A program made the translations under genes and the position numbers. Under the pieces are notes generated by a model. It worked only from the letters and a program-made list of their open reading frames with translations. It did no database searches and had not been told where the DNA came from. Positions 1-7,318 of a stretch of 64,000 nucleotides of DNA are shown piece after piece. The DNA is from Exiguobacterium oxidotolerans JCM 12280 (GTDB taxonomy: Bacteria > Bacillota > Bacilli > Exiguobacteriales > Exiguobacteriaceae): assembly GCF_000702625.1 (NCBI RefSeq), contig NZ_JNIS01000001.1, positions 2,980,001 to 3,044,000 on the forward strand, read 5' to 3'. Position 1 is the first letter of the stretch; each line of letters starts with the position of its first letter.

Positions 1-108
1 ATCAAGAATAATCAAATTGAGGGCAATGAAGTACACCCAGGCGCCTAAGTTTGAGATTCCGACACCGATCAGGAGCAAAGCAGGGTATTTCCAAGCTGTA
101 CGATTCAT
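1..108 (-). CDS. MFS transporter, N-terminal part (cut by window edge)
   Basis: Only the first 36 codons are inside the window. The reading begins MNRTAWKYPALLLIG and continues into ISNLGAWVYFIALNLIIL, a hydrophobic first membrane segment. The SNLG-W-YFIALNL pattern is typical of the start of MFS_3-type drug exporters of Bacillota. The ATG at 108 is preceded by AAGGGAG at a suitable distance. The rest of the gene lies left of the window, so substrate and length cannot be judged. The family assignment rests on about 35 residues. Confidence 0.6.
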   Translation of the reverse strand, partial: MNRTAWKYPALLLIGVGISNLGAWVYFIALNLIILD

Positions 109-230
109 AGTCAATCGCTCCCTTCTGGTTATAAATAACCAATATTAATTTTAAAATAGAAATTTATTACATTTTATGTTACTCGATTGTTTGTTTGAAA
201 GCAATCAAATGTTTGATGCGACAGAAAAAA

Positions 231-543
231 AGTAGCGATAATAATATCGCTACTGCAGTGCGTAGACAAAGTAGTATGAATGATAAAAGCAAGTCCCTTT
301 TTCGTTGCTTTCCTCGGGCGAGGGACAAGCCGTTGCTCCTTGATCCTCACGGACAACGAGCAGGGTCTTGTTTCCCTCTGAAAGTGCGTTAAAAACGCAC
401 TTTTCCCGCAGGAGTCAACGAAACGTGCCGCTTTGAAGACGAGGTAAGACAAGGAAGCGCAAACTGATTGTACCCTCATTTAGAATTTTCATGATGTATA
501 AGAGTTCGTCTACAGCCTGAATTAGCGACAATAATATCGCTAC
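231..543 (-). repeat. Terminator-bracketed repeat, copy A
   Basis: Read on the minus strand, as the terminator region of the GNAT gene ending at 570, the order is: a hairpin TAGCGA..TCGCTA (542-523); a spacer of about 266 bp that begins CAGGCTGTAGACGAAC and ends TTTGTCTACGCACTGCA; then a second, nearly identical hairpin AGTAGCGATA..TATCGCTACT (254-231) followed by a T run. The spacer contains the core CGAGGAAAGCAACGAAA and a segment beginning TTCGTTGACTCCTGCGGG that is nearly identical to copy D. It has no convincing reading frame. The open frames across it are overlapping and lack ribosome binding sites. Confidence 0.8.
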
Positions 544-569
544 CACATGGTGTTGTAGACCTAGTTAAT

Positions 570-1022
570 TTAAGTTGTTTGTATTTCCCAATAAATCATT
601 CCATCCGTTTCTCGTACTCGTTCCATGTTGACTTTGTTTAAGACACGGATTGATCCTTGATCAGTTGCTTCCGTTTTGGCAACGACTTTCAAAACGGATG
701 TTGTTTGTTGCGCCCATTGAATCAGTCCTGCGACAGCTTCTGTTGCGTATCCATTATGCCAGTATTGCTCGAGCAAACCATAACCGATTTCTACCGCTCC
801 ATGTGGATTCGGTTTCCCTTTAAAACCGGCATCACCAATGATGACATCATCTGCCTGGCGGATGATTAACCAACTTCCCCAGAATAATAAGGACGGATCC
901 TGTTCCAATGCCTTTAAATGATTCGAAATTTCGGGACCGTTCCGATAGTTTTGACGGGTAATAACCGGAAGCTGTTCCTGTGTAAAAGGAACAAGTCGTA
1001 ATCGAGCTGTCTCGATGTGCAT
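570..1022 (-). CDS. GNAT family N-acetyltransferase
   Basis: This 150-residue protein begins MHIETARLRLVPFT, the usual opening of RimJ/RimL-like GNAT enzymes. It carries the acetyl-CoA binding region around EIGYGLLEQYWHNGYATEAV (about residues 77-96), followed by IRVLNKVNMERV. The family transfers acetyl from acetyl-CoA to an amine; the substrate cannot be read from the sequence. AAGGAG precedes the ATG. The gene lies 14 bp downstream of the DUF4177 gene on the same strand, so the two are probably co-transcribed. Its terminator has been split by repeat copy A. Confidence 0.85.
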   Translation of the reverse strand: MHIETARLRLVPFTQEQLPVITRQNYRNGPEISNHLKALEQDPSLLFWGSWLIIRQADDVIIGDAGFKGKPNPHGAVEIGYGLLEQYWHNGYATEAVAGLIQWAQQTTSVLKVVAKTEATDQGSIRVLNKVNMERVRETDGMIYWEIQTT

Positions 1023-1036
1023 GCGTTTGAGTCTCC

Positions 1037-1258
1037 TTAAGATGTTTTCGTGTCCGTAATTTCGAACCGTTTTGTTCGCTCAAAAATCAATTCATAGTAA
1101 GTACCGACGGCAACACCGGACGTGACGAAATCCGGGGCAAAAATTTGTACGAAACGCCAACCGTCTGCGGCATGTGTTGCGATTACTTCCCGGTAATCTT
1201 CCTGTGGATTACCGGACAATCGCTTAAAATCAATCCGCACGAACTTGTATTCGAACAT
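1037..1258 (-). CDS. DUF4177 domain protein
   Basis: The 73-residue protein (MFEYKFVRIDFK...EDYREVIATHAADGWRFVQIFAP...YYELIFER) matches the layout of small cytosolic DUF4177 proteins: a beta strand, an amphipathic helix ending in GWRFVQI, then a closing strand. Function is unknown for the family. The start is fixed by AGGAGG placed 7 bases before the ATG. It is the first gene of a likely two-gene unit with the downstream GNAT enzyme. Confidence 0.8.
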   Translation of the reverse strand: MFEYKFVRIDFKRLSGNPQEDYREVIATHAADGWRFVQIFAPDFVTSGVAVGTYYELIFERTKRFEITDTKTS

Positions 1259-1382
1259 GAAGCTACCTCCTTTGACAATCTTATTCGTACCTACGCTTCA
1301 AAATCGGAGAAGTTTCTTATGAATGATTCCCACGTATCATGTAAAATGAAGAAATCAGTTATTAAGGGAGTGAGGAACCGTC

Positions 1383-1574
1383 ATGAAATACATACGTTAC
1401 CTGATTTACTTCGGGTTGATGGTCACAATCAATTATTACTTGTCGATGTACGTTACTGTCGATAAAAAGCTACTCCATTCTTTACTAGCGTTCATCATTT
1501 TGATCAGTGTTGCGTTCCTCTTGATTACAATCGAATATTTCTTTAATCGAAAAGTACATAAATCCCGCGACTAG
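1383..1574 (+). CDS. Small two-helix membrane protein
   Basis: A 63-residue protein with two predicted membrane helices (about residues 6-24 and 32-52) separated by a short loop with VDKK, and a basic tail NRKVHKSRD. A GGGAGTGAGG ribosome binding site precedes the ATG. I do not recognise the family. It faces the minus-strand membrane protein gene at 1652 and shares the hairpin at 1594-1639 with it. Confidence 0.6.
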   Translation: MKYIRYLIYFGLMVTINYYLSMYVTVDKKLLHSLLAFIILISVAFLLITIEYFFNRKVHKSRD

Positions 1575-1593
1575 TCCGTCGGGGCATGCGAAA

Positions 1594-1639
1594 AGGAGCA
1601 CAAGCGTCGTCCAAGGTAATCGGACATGTCTGTGCTCCT
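1594..1639. terminator. Bidirectional hairpin between convergent genes
   Basis: AGGAGCACA pairs with TGTGCTCCT, with an inner GTCC/GGAC pairing. On the minus strand it is followed by TTTTCG, so it mainly terminates the transcript of the 1652-3036 genes. It could also serve the small plus-strand gene. Confidence 0.6.
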
Positions 1640-1651
1640 GTTCTGTCTCAA

Positions 1652-1909
1652 TCAGACTTTTCTTTTTTCGTTCAGCTCGTTTGTTTCCGGATTACTCCAG
1701 CGCCACTCTGTCCGGCGACTGATGAACGATGTCAAAAACATCAGGAAGGTCATCAAGGGTAACAGAAGCCACCACGATTGCATGAAAAACAACGAGGCAA
1801 AGGAATCGATGAAAACAAAGGTATGGGCGACGTAAATCCACATGAACAGTGAACTGACGAATAGAATCGCTTCAGCCGTCGTAATGAAATCAAGTTTCTT
1901 CTCTTGCAT
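1652..1909 (-). CDS. Small membrane protein downstream of diguanylate cyclase
   Basis: The 85-residue protein has two strongly hydrophobic stretches (about residues 12-34 and 42-62) and a charged C-terminus (RRTEWRWSNPETNELNEKRKV). GGAGGG precedes the ATG. It begins 14 bp after the stop of the cyclase gene at 1924, so it is probably its operon partner. The family is not recognised. A role as membrane partner of the cyclase is only a guess from position. Confidence 0.6.
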   Translation of the reverse strand: MQEKKLDFITTAEAILFVSSLFMWIYVAHTFVFIDSFASLFFMQSWWLLLPLMTFLMFLTSFISRRTEWRWSNPETNELNEKRKV

Positions 1910-1923
1910 ACTTTTCCCTCCAA

Positions 1924-3036
1924 TCAGGAGCGAACCGTCTCCCGGCTCGCTGTTGTTGCGACATGTTGTTCACTTTCGCTATCCAACAAAATCGTCCGGT
2001 TACGCCCTTGCTGCTTAGCGGTATACAGCGCTTCGTCGGCGATGACACTCATCCGCTGAATATGGATGTTCTTCCCGTGGGCGACACCGATCGATGTCGT
2101 CACATCGATTGCCGGGAATCCATCGATTTGAAAGCGTTGTGACGCAATCCGTTGCCGGATCCGGTTTGCGACTTTGGTCGCTTTTTGTGGGGCTAAATCA
2201 TAAATCAAAATCATGAACTCTTCGCCACCGATCCGCGCCGTGATGTCATGCGGGCGCGTCTCTTCTTTTAAGATGTTCGCGAATTGTTGTAAGACGAGGT
2301 CACCATTGCCATGCCCGTATGTATCATTGACGTGCTTGAAGTGGTCGATGTCGAGTGCGAGAATATTATAGATTCGACCTTCTTGTTCAAGTCCTGCTGT
2401 CCGAGCGTCCCAAACGCGGCGATTGTAGAGACCGGTCAAATGATCAAGCTCGGCTGACTTTTTATAGATATCGACTTGCCGGTTCAACAGTTGGAAATCG
2501 AGTGTCAACAGACTGGACAGCACGCCGACCGTCAAGCCGATCGTCCAGGTCGACGCCATCAAGTTAAATGCCGTTTCGTTCCAGCCTAAGTTAATCAGGA
2601 CGGCAACGGTAATCATCATCAGTGCCCAAACATTCATCGAGATATTTTGGAGAAAAGGACGATTGAGTAGCCTCCGGTGAATCGCAAGCATCCCGATGCT
2701 GATGCAAAGGACGGCGACGAAGGCGACGGCAGCTTGTTCCGTCACACCGAATAAAAAGCGGGAACAGGCGATGATCAATGTCGCGATGATGAGGGGGAAA
2801 CGACTACCGTAAAAAGCGAGTAGAATGAGCGGAATATGCCGTAAATCCATGCGGAGCGAATCATTGACAGCGATCCCTTTGAACATCAATAACACGCCGA
2901 GCGCTCCTGTCAAAAGGCCGACGATGATTGACTTGACGACATAAGATTCAAAATGGGTGGAATGGATAATTTTCGAAATGATATAAAATCCTGTGAAGGC
3001 AATGCAGGCATTCACGAGCAGTTCGACGATGAACAT
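1924..3036 (-). CDS. Diguanylate cyclase with 5TM sensor (DgcK/YhcK-like)
   Basis: The N-terminal half has about five to six membrane helices of the 5TMR-LYT type (residues 1-185, with RMDLRHIPLILLAFYGS). A GGDEF domain follows (about 195-355). The active site GGEEF at 270-274 is intact, and an inhibitory-site RPHD lies exactly five residues before it, so product inhibition by c-di-GMP is expected. The enzyme makes c-di-GMP from two GTP at the membrane. I chose the ATG at 3036 because AAGGA lies 10 bases upstream; the ATG at 3057 has no ribosome binding site. Its closest relative in the window is the gene at 26337. Confidence 0.88.
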   Translation of the reverse strand: MFIVELLVNACIAFTGFYIISKIIHSTHFESYVVKSIIVGLLTGALGVLLMFKGIAVNDSLRMDLRHIPLILLAFYGSRFPLIIATLIIACSRFLFGVTEQAAVAFVAVLCISIGMLAIHRRLLNRPFLQNISMNVWALMMITVAVLINLGWNETAFNLMASTWTIGLTVGVLSSLLTLDFQLLNRQVDIYKKSAELDHLTGLYNRRVWDARTAGLEQEGRIYNILALDIDHFKHVNDTYGHGNGDLVLQQFANILKEETRPHDITARIGGEEFMILIYDLAPQKATKVANRIRQRIASQRFQIDGFPAIDVTTSIGVAHGKNIHIQRMSVIADEALYTAKQQGRNRTILLDSESEQHVATTASRETVRS

Positions 3037-3077
3037 GGTTTTCACATCCTTGCGCATGATACTTTCACATTACCACT

Positions 3078-3094
3078 TTGACAAAAGTTGTCAA
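3078..3094 (-). promoter_or_regulatory. Inverted repeat in promoter of 5TM diguanylate cyclase
   Basis: TTGACAA-n3-TTGTCAA, a perfect 7-bp inverted repeat, lies 40-60 bp before the cyclase start. Its TTGACA also makes a good -35, with a TAATGT-like -10 about 16-17 bp further on. It could be an operator overlapping the -35. The protein that binds it is unknown. Confidence 0.4.
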
Positions 3095-3257
3095 TAAAAG
3101 AGCGGTTTTGACTAAAGGTGGAGAGAAAACGTAAAAGCAAGTGATGTTACTGTCTACTTTAAGTTTACCTTGATTTGACAATGATGAATAGACTCCCAAT
3201 ACATGAAAGCATCACTTATAATCGAACATATCACAAAAAAGAAAGAGGGGGAACACG

Positions 3258-3665
3258 ATGGAGAAACCACTTGATTCCGGACCGTTTTTTCATGGTACAA
3301 AAGCGAGCTTAGAGATTGGTCAAGTACTGGATGCCGGGAACCAATCAAATTATCAGGATAAGCGTTCCAATCATATTTATTTCACGGCAACTTTGGACGC
3401 TGCGAAATGGGGAGCGGAGCTCGCCCGCTCGGACGGGGACGAACATATTTATCTCGTCGAACCGACTGGACCGTATGAAGATGACCCGAACTTGACTGAT
3501 AAAAAGTTTCCCGGAAATCCGACCCGGTCCTACCGTTCGAAAGCGCCGTTGAAAATCGTGGCAGAGCTTGGCAAGTGGACACGGCATTCGGAAACTGAGA
3601 TCGAACAGATGCGTCAGGCTATCAATAAACTGAGCGCGGATGGACAGGCTATGATTGATGATTAA
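3258..3665 (+). CDS. arr: NAD(+)-rifampin ADP-ribosyltransferase
   Basis: The 135-residue protein matches the Arr family along its whole length: FFHGTKA at residues 10-16, YFTATLDAAKWGAELA, then IYLVEPTGPYEDDPNLTDKK, FPGNPTRSYRS and a PLKIVAE segment. Arr enzymes transfer ADP-ribose from NAD+ to a hydroxyl of rifampin and inactivate the drug in the cytosol. The length equals that of known small Arr proteins. GAGGGGG precedes the ATG. No mobile element or integron feature touches it, so it looks like a chromosomal Arr of an environmental bacterium. Activity and expression cannot be told from sequence. Confidence 0.93.
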   Translation: MEKPLDSGPFFHGTKASLEIGQVLDAGNQSNYQDKRSNHIYFTATLDAAKWGAELARSDGDEHIYLVEPTGPYEDDPNLTDKKFPGNPTRSYRSKAPLKIVAELGKWTRHSETEIEQMRQAINKLSADGQAMIDD

Positions 3666-3738
3666 GGGATAGGAGGCGTTAAGAACTGAAACTTTTCCAC
3701 TGACCGCTGCGTAGTGTCAGTAGGGAAGGGGGAGACAA

Positions 3739-3918
3739 ATGAGTACGACAATCGGTTCATTACTCGCCATATTGATTATGCTCGTCACAATCATTTATGG
3801 CGTCGTCTACATACAAAAAAAGAAGCGGAATACGGATCGGGAAGCAACTTACAAAATCGTTTTCACGATGGCGATTCTGCTGCTTGCCTTACCGTTCATC
3901 CTAACGATATTTAAGTAA
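3739..3918 (+). CDS. Small two-helix membrane protein (59 aa)
   Basis: ATG at 3739 follows AAGGGGGAG. The product MSTTIGSLLAILIMLV... has a first membrane helix (residues 4-22), a very basic loop (QKKKRNTDRE), and a second helix ending LLLALPFILTIFK. Overlapping frames here lack a ribosome binding site. It is followed 15 bp later by another small membrane protein, so the two are probably translated from one message. No family is recognised. Confidence 0.6.
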   Translation: MSTTIGSLLAILIMLVTIIYGVVYIQKKKRNTDREATYKIVFTMAILLLALPFILTIFK

Positions 3919-3933
3919 CGTGGAGGTAGTGTC

Positions 3934-4134
3934 TTGGAACAACTTATCATTCTTATCGGTTCATTTCTAATTGCGGGTGGGATGCTCTTTACGATCATCC
4001 GGGCCGGGTCAATCGCTTACCGGCGGCAACAAATCTCAAAAGGACTGTTCGTGTTCGCGACCGTCTCGTCGTCGATCGGGGCGGTCTTGCTCGCCGGCCT
4101 GTTGCCGTTGTTATTTAGTGTCTGGTTCGAGTGA
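3934..4134 (+). CDS. Small two-helix membrane protein (66 aa)
   Basis: It starts at TTG, supported by TGGAGG seven to eight bases upstream. The protein has helices at about residues 3-22 and 39-61 around a basic loop (IAYRRQQISKG). It resembles its upstream neighbour in layout (helix, basic loop, helix) but not in sequence. The strong terminator at 4145 closes this small unit. Function is unknown. Confidence 0.6.
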   Translation: MEQLIILIGSFLIAGGMLFTIIRAGSIAYRRQQISKGLFVFATVSSSIGAVLLAGLLPLLFSVWFE

Positions 4135-4144
4135 AGACTAACGA

Positions 4145-4189
4145 AACGTGTGTCACTGATTTTTTAATCAGCTGACGCACGTTTTTTTT
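4145..4189 (+). terminator. Rho-independent terminator
   Basis: ACGTGTGTCA and its complement TGACGCACGT (with one G-U pair) flank an inner CTGATT/AATCAG stem. A run of eight T follows. It ends the small membrane protein unit and isolates the phage-like genes that follow. Confidence 0.85.
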
Positions 4190-4236
4190 ATTTTTTTTCG
4201 AACAATTGTCGAAACGGTCCTGTTAATCCTTAAGAG

Positions 4237-4271
4237 AAAGGAGGCGAACCTCCTTTGCATATCAAAGGAGG
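4237..4271 (+). promoter_or_regulatory. Two competing hairpins over the ribosome binding site of the DnaD-like gene
   Basis: AAAGGAGG occurs twice (4237-4244 and 4264-4271). Between them lies the exact complement CCTCCTTT (4249-4256). The complement can pair with the first copy through a CGAA tetraloop, which leaves the real ribosome binding site (second copy, 8 bases before ATG 4280) free. Alternatively it can pair with the second copy across a 7-base loop, which would hide it. The first AAAGGAGG could also serve a TTG-started leader at 4255. This looks like a translational switch. Confidence 0.6.
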
Positions 4272-4279
4272 AACGAGCG

Positions 4280-5074
4280 ATGCACCCTTATTTACAAGTC
4301 GAGCACCGTGTCCTGCGCGACGGACAACAGTTTTCATCGGTTCATGAAAAAATGATTTATTTGATTTTGGCGAGTTATGCCGGAGCATCCGGGAGTGCCT
4401 TTCCGTCGCACCAGACGATTGCGGACGCCGTCCCGTGCGGCAAGACGACCGTCAAAGCGTGTCTTGCGTCGTTACTTGAAAAAGGGTTGATTGAAAAGGA
4501 GGAACGCTTCAATCAACACGGGGGACAAACATCAAATGAATATCACGTCCGATCAGTTCCGGACGCGGTACGACTACCGGGGGATCAGGAGCCGACTACC
4601 GGGGCGGCGCGAGGTGACGACGAAGAACCTGTCTTGAAGAAACAGTCTTTAAAAAAAGAACCATCCTCAACGGCGTCCTCCGTCTTCGCGTTGTTCGAAG
4701 CGGAAATTGGCTGCACCTCCCCTTGGATCAAACAGCAACTGGCGCAAGCCGTGACAAAGACGAGTCATGACGTCGTCGTCCATGCAATCGAACAAGCGGC
4801 AGCGGCGAATGTCCGCAAGTGGCAATATGTCAAAGCCGTCATCGATCAGTTACATGCACGTCAGATCACGTCAGGCGAACAAATTAAGCGTCATGAATCG
4901 AGACGGGCGGAACGACCGGCAAGGACGAAGCACCGTTCGTCAGCCGTATTACCGGCTTGGGTCGAAACGGAGCGGACAGAACAGCGGTTGTTCGAACAAA
5001 AGCGACGAGCGGCTTGGACGGCGTCAGTCCCGGAAGAAGCCGAACTGACAGAGTTGCTCGCCCAATTGATTTAA
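4280..5074 (+). CDS. Phage-type replication protein with DnaD-like domain
   Basis: Residues 1-95 form a winged-helix domain of the HTH_36 type (SSVHEKMIYLILASYAG, then GKTTVKACLASLLEKGLIEK). A charged linker follows, then a DnaD/DnaB_2-like helical domain at about 135-200 (VFALFEAEIGCTSPWIKQQL...VRKWQYVKAVID). This order is common in phage replication initiators that load helicase at an origin. The tail is rich in Arg and Glu. It is followed 21 bp later by an endolysin and then a holin, but no terminase, capsid or integrase is near. It is either a prophage relic or a retained module. Confidence 0.75.
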   Translation: MHPYLQVEHRVLRDGQQFSSVHEKMIYLILASYAGASGSAFPSHQTIADAVPCGKTTVKACLASLLEKGLIEKEERFNQHGGQTSNEYHVRSVPDAVRLPGDQEPTTGAARGDDEEPVLKKQSLKKEPSSTASSVFALFEAEIGCTSPWIKQQLAQAVTKTSHDVVVHAIEQAAAANVRKWQYVKAVIDQLHARQITSGEQIKRHESRRAERPARTKHRSSAVLPAWVETERTEQRLFEQKRRAAWTASVPEEAELTELLAQLI

Positions 5075-5095
5075 AAAATAAAGGAGGATACACAG

Positions 5096-5758
5096 ATGAC
5101 TATCAGCACAGCATGGTTACTCGAACGCGCCGATCGGAAATTATCCGTCAAGGGAATGGACGCGGATGTCGTCACGATCACGCGGAGCGTCATCAAAGAA
5201 CTCGCACCGCAACAGATTTACGTCGGCGTCGCGCAAAGCTACCGGACGAAACAGGAACAGGATGCCTTGTATGCTGTAGGACGGACACGCCCCGGAAAAA
5301 TCGTCACCTACGCGCGGGGGGGACAGTCGAATCATAACTTCGGTGTCGCCGTCGATCTCTTTTGTTATTCTTCTGACGGAACACGCGCTGAATTTTTAGC
5401 ACCACCGGACAATCGGTTGTCGCGGATTGTCGCGGCGATGAAGCAACGACAGATGGAATGGGGCGGGGACTGGACACCGTTTCGGGATTATCCGCACTTT
5501 CAACTGTTCGACGCCGTCAACGGGAAGAAGAAGCCGCGCCTTGCCCCGCTTTATCTAGGACGTGCTCTAGCGAAAGGGAGTCAGGACAAGGAGACGATTC
5601 GCTTGATCCAAATGAAGTTACGTCTCCCGGCGAGCGGCCGGTTTGATGACGGTCTGACGCGTGCCGTCAAAGACTTTCAGCGACAGGTGAAAATCACAGC
5701 CGACGGAATCGTTGGCCCTGTGACATGGCGTCATTTGTTTCAGGAGGGACGCGGATGA
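5096..5758 (+). CDS. M15 family peptidase with peptidoglycan-binding domain (endolysin-like)
   Basis: The catalytic domain (about residues 1-150) has the M15C signature SNHNFGVAVD, giving zinc ligands His80 and Asp87, and the third ligand in YPHFQ (His134). Such L-alanyl-D-glutamate peptidases (CwlK, Ply500 type) cut the stem peptide of peptidoglycan. A PG_binding_1 domain follows at about 158-218 (IRLIQMKLRLP...DGIVGPVTW). There is no signal peptide, which fits release through a holin, and a holin gene overlaps its stop by four bases (ATGA). AAGGAGG lies before the ATG. Confidence 0.85.
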   Translation: MTISTAWLLERADRKLSVKGMDADVVTITRSVIKELAPQQIYVGVAQSYRTKQEQDALYAVGRTRPGKIVTYARGGQSNHNFGVAVDLFCYSSDGTRAEFLAPPDNRLSRIVAAMKQRQMEWGGDWTPFRDYPHFQLFDAVNGKKKPRLAPLYLGRALAKGSQDKETIRLIQMKLRLPASGRFDDGLTRAVKDFQRQVKITADGIVGPVTWRHLFQEGRG

Positions 5759-6003
5759 CGGAGCGATATGCAGCAGCCCTGCGGCTGATCGTCCCCCTCT
5801 ATTCGATTGTCAATTTGACGCTTCTTGCGAGCGGGTATGATCCGTTACCATTTGCAGAGACAGCCGTCGATCTCGGAGTGACGACGCTCGTCGGCATTTT
5901 GGGCACACTCGTCGCCTGGTGGAAAAACAATAACGTCACCCGGGCCGCAAAAGAGACGCAAGCGTTGCTTGACGAACTCAAGCGAAGTGTTCCGACGGAC
6001 TGA
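5755..6003 (+). CDS. Phage holin, XhlB/SPP1 type
   Basis: The 82-residue protein starts at the ATG overlapping the endolysin stop, with CAGGAGGG just upstream. It has two hydrophobic segments (about 9-27 and 38-56), then the hallmark AWWKNNNVTRAAKETQALLDELK also seen in PBSX XhlB and SPP1-family holins. Holins oligomerise in the membrane to release endolysin. Together with the upstream M15 peptidase it makes a complete lysis pair. Confidence 0.83.
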   Translation: MTERYAAALRLIVPLYSIVNLTLLASGYDPLPFAETAVDLGVTTLVGILGTLVAWWKNNNVTRAAKETQALLDELKRSVPTD

Positions 6004-6018
6004 ATGTGCGATGAAGTC

Positions 6019-6046
6019 TAATACTTTGAAGTCGAGATGCCGATAA
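6019..6046 (+). promoter_or_regulatory. Sigma-D (motility) type promoter
   Basis: A perfect GCCGATAA -10 element lies at 6039-6046, with TAAT 16 bp upstream as -35 (consensus TAAA). It stands 66 bp before the GTG start of the cyclase gene at 6112, so that gene is probably expressed with the motility regulon. Confidence 0.65.
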
Positions 6047-6111
6047 AGAGGTGATGAATTGAATCGTTCTCGTTCTTGCGAGAGCGTATAAAGAGAGAGG
6101 TCTGACTGGAC

Positions 6112-7254
6112 GTGAAATTTTCCGCATTGCAATGGTTCTTAATGACGGCTTTGTTTTCATTGATGTTTACAAGTATTTGGAGTTACACTGCGTTTTCTAA
6201 TATCGAGCGGGAGAACGACCGGATTCTTGCAGAAGCGATTCCGATTTCGAATACAGCATCCCAATTGTTTCCTTTACTGCTCGATCAAGAATTAACGGTG
6301 CGGAGCTATTACCTGGAACGACGTCAGCAAGACTTCGAACAATTCCAAACGACGCGTGTGAACCTGCAGGCATCGCTTGAAGCGTTAGAGCAGCTCGACG
6401 ATCGTGATCCGACGATGCGCCGGATTTTACAGAAAGAGGCGGTGCCGCTCCTGCAACAGACCGATGCCTTTTATCAACGGCAACTTATGTATATTCAACA
6501 AGACAATCTAATCGAAGCCGAGCGGAATCGTTACGACGGCATGGCGTACATCAATCAATTTCGCCCGATCGACATTAAAATCCGGGCTGAAATCGAACAG
6601 ATTGTCATGTCGGCGACAAACCGGTCAAAAGCGGCCTCCTCCTCTGCGAAATGGGTCATCGTCATCGTGTTAAGTGTCGCCGTCTTGATTTTGTTTGCCT
6701 TTTTGCAGACGTTTCGGCTCGAACGCAGTAAACGTGCCTTGATTCGCCGGTCGCTGCACGATAGTTTGACGGGGATCCCGAACCGGCGGGCGTTCGACGA
6801 ACACCTCGAGCGTGTCTTTGAAGAGGCGCGGCTTTCCGCTTCAGAAGTGACGCTCATCCTGCTCGACGTCGATGCCTTTAAACTGTATAACGATACGTAT
6901 GGGCACTTACAAGGGGATGCCTGTCTGAAACAGGTCGCGAGTGTCCTGAAGAAACAAGCTGGACCGTTCGGACACGTCGCCCGGTACGGCGGTGAGGAGT
7001 TTGCAGTCGTTCTCTCGGGCCAGTCGGCACAAGGTGAGCTTGTCGCCGAGCGGATCCGGACAGGGATTCTCGACTTGAAGTTACCTCATGAACGGTATAC
7101 GCCCCTGTGCCAAGTCAGTGTCAGTTTAGGGATGGCGACCGTTCAGCCGGATGATACGTTAACAGAGATTCATTTAATTGATCGCGCCGACATGGCACTG
7201 TATGCGGCAAAAGCAGCGGGGAAAAATCAGCTCGTCCGTCACGATGCGAGTTGA
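6112..7254 (+). CDS. Membrane diguanylate cyclase with CHASE3-like sensor
   Basis: The protein starts at GTG behind a GAGAGAGG site. A first membrane helix (8-28) and a second (180-200) flank an extracytoplasmic helical sensor resembling CHASE3 (LTVRSYYLERRQQDFEQFQ). A GGDEF domain follows (about 210-375) with active GGEEF at 293-297. No RxxD lies five residues before it, so the usual feedback inhibition site seems absent, unlike the two 5TM cyclases in this window. It makes c-di-GMP from GTP. The sigma-D-like promoter upstream ties it to motility control. It follows the holin gene but is separated from it by about 108 bp. Confidence 0.85.
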   Translation: MKFSALQWFLMTALFSLMFTSIWSYTAFSNIERENDRILAEAIPISNTASQLFPLLLDQELTVRSYYLERRQQDFEQFQTTRVNLQASLEALEQLDDRDPTMRRILQKEAVPLLQQTDAFYQRQLMYIQQDNLIEAERNRYDGMAYINQFRPIDIKIRAEIEQIVMSATNRSKAASSSAKWVIVIVLSVAVLILFAFLQTFRLERSKRALIRRSLHDSLTGIPNRRAFDEHLERVFEEARLSASEVTLILLDVDAFKLYNDTYGHLQGDACLKQVASVLKKQAGPFGHVARYGGEEFAVVLSGQSAQGELVAERIRTGILDLKLPHERYTPLCQVSVSLGMATVQPDDTLTEIHLIDRADMALYAAKAAGKNQLVRHDAS

Positions 7255-7272
7255 ATATGGAGCGTAATCGTA

Positions 7273-7310
7273 AAAGGCAACAGCTTCCGCGGAAGCTGTT
7301 GCCTTTTTTT
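7273..7310. terminator. Strong terminator
   Basis: AAGGCAACAGCTTCC pairs perfectly with GGAAGCTGTTGCCTT around a GCGC-type loop and is followed by seven T. It ends the cyclase gene. The reverse reading also carries T, so it may serve the convergent gene at 7319. Confidence 0.9.
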
Positions 7311-7318
7311 GAATGAAT

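Noticed and set aside
174-479. Open frames on both strands across repeat copy A
   Set aside because: They overlap each other, have no ribosome binding site and lie in a structured non-coding repeat.
2355-2567. Plus-strand open frame inside the 5TM cyclase gene, and many similar opposite-strand frames (for example 4884-5093, 19075-19560, 55507-55869, 56084-56716)
   Set aside because: They are antisense shadows of well-supported genes with strong domain matches, and lack their own start signals.
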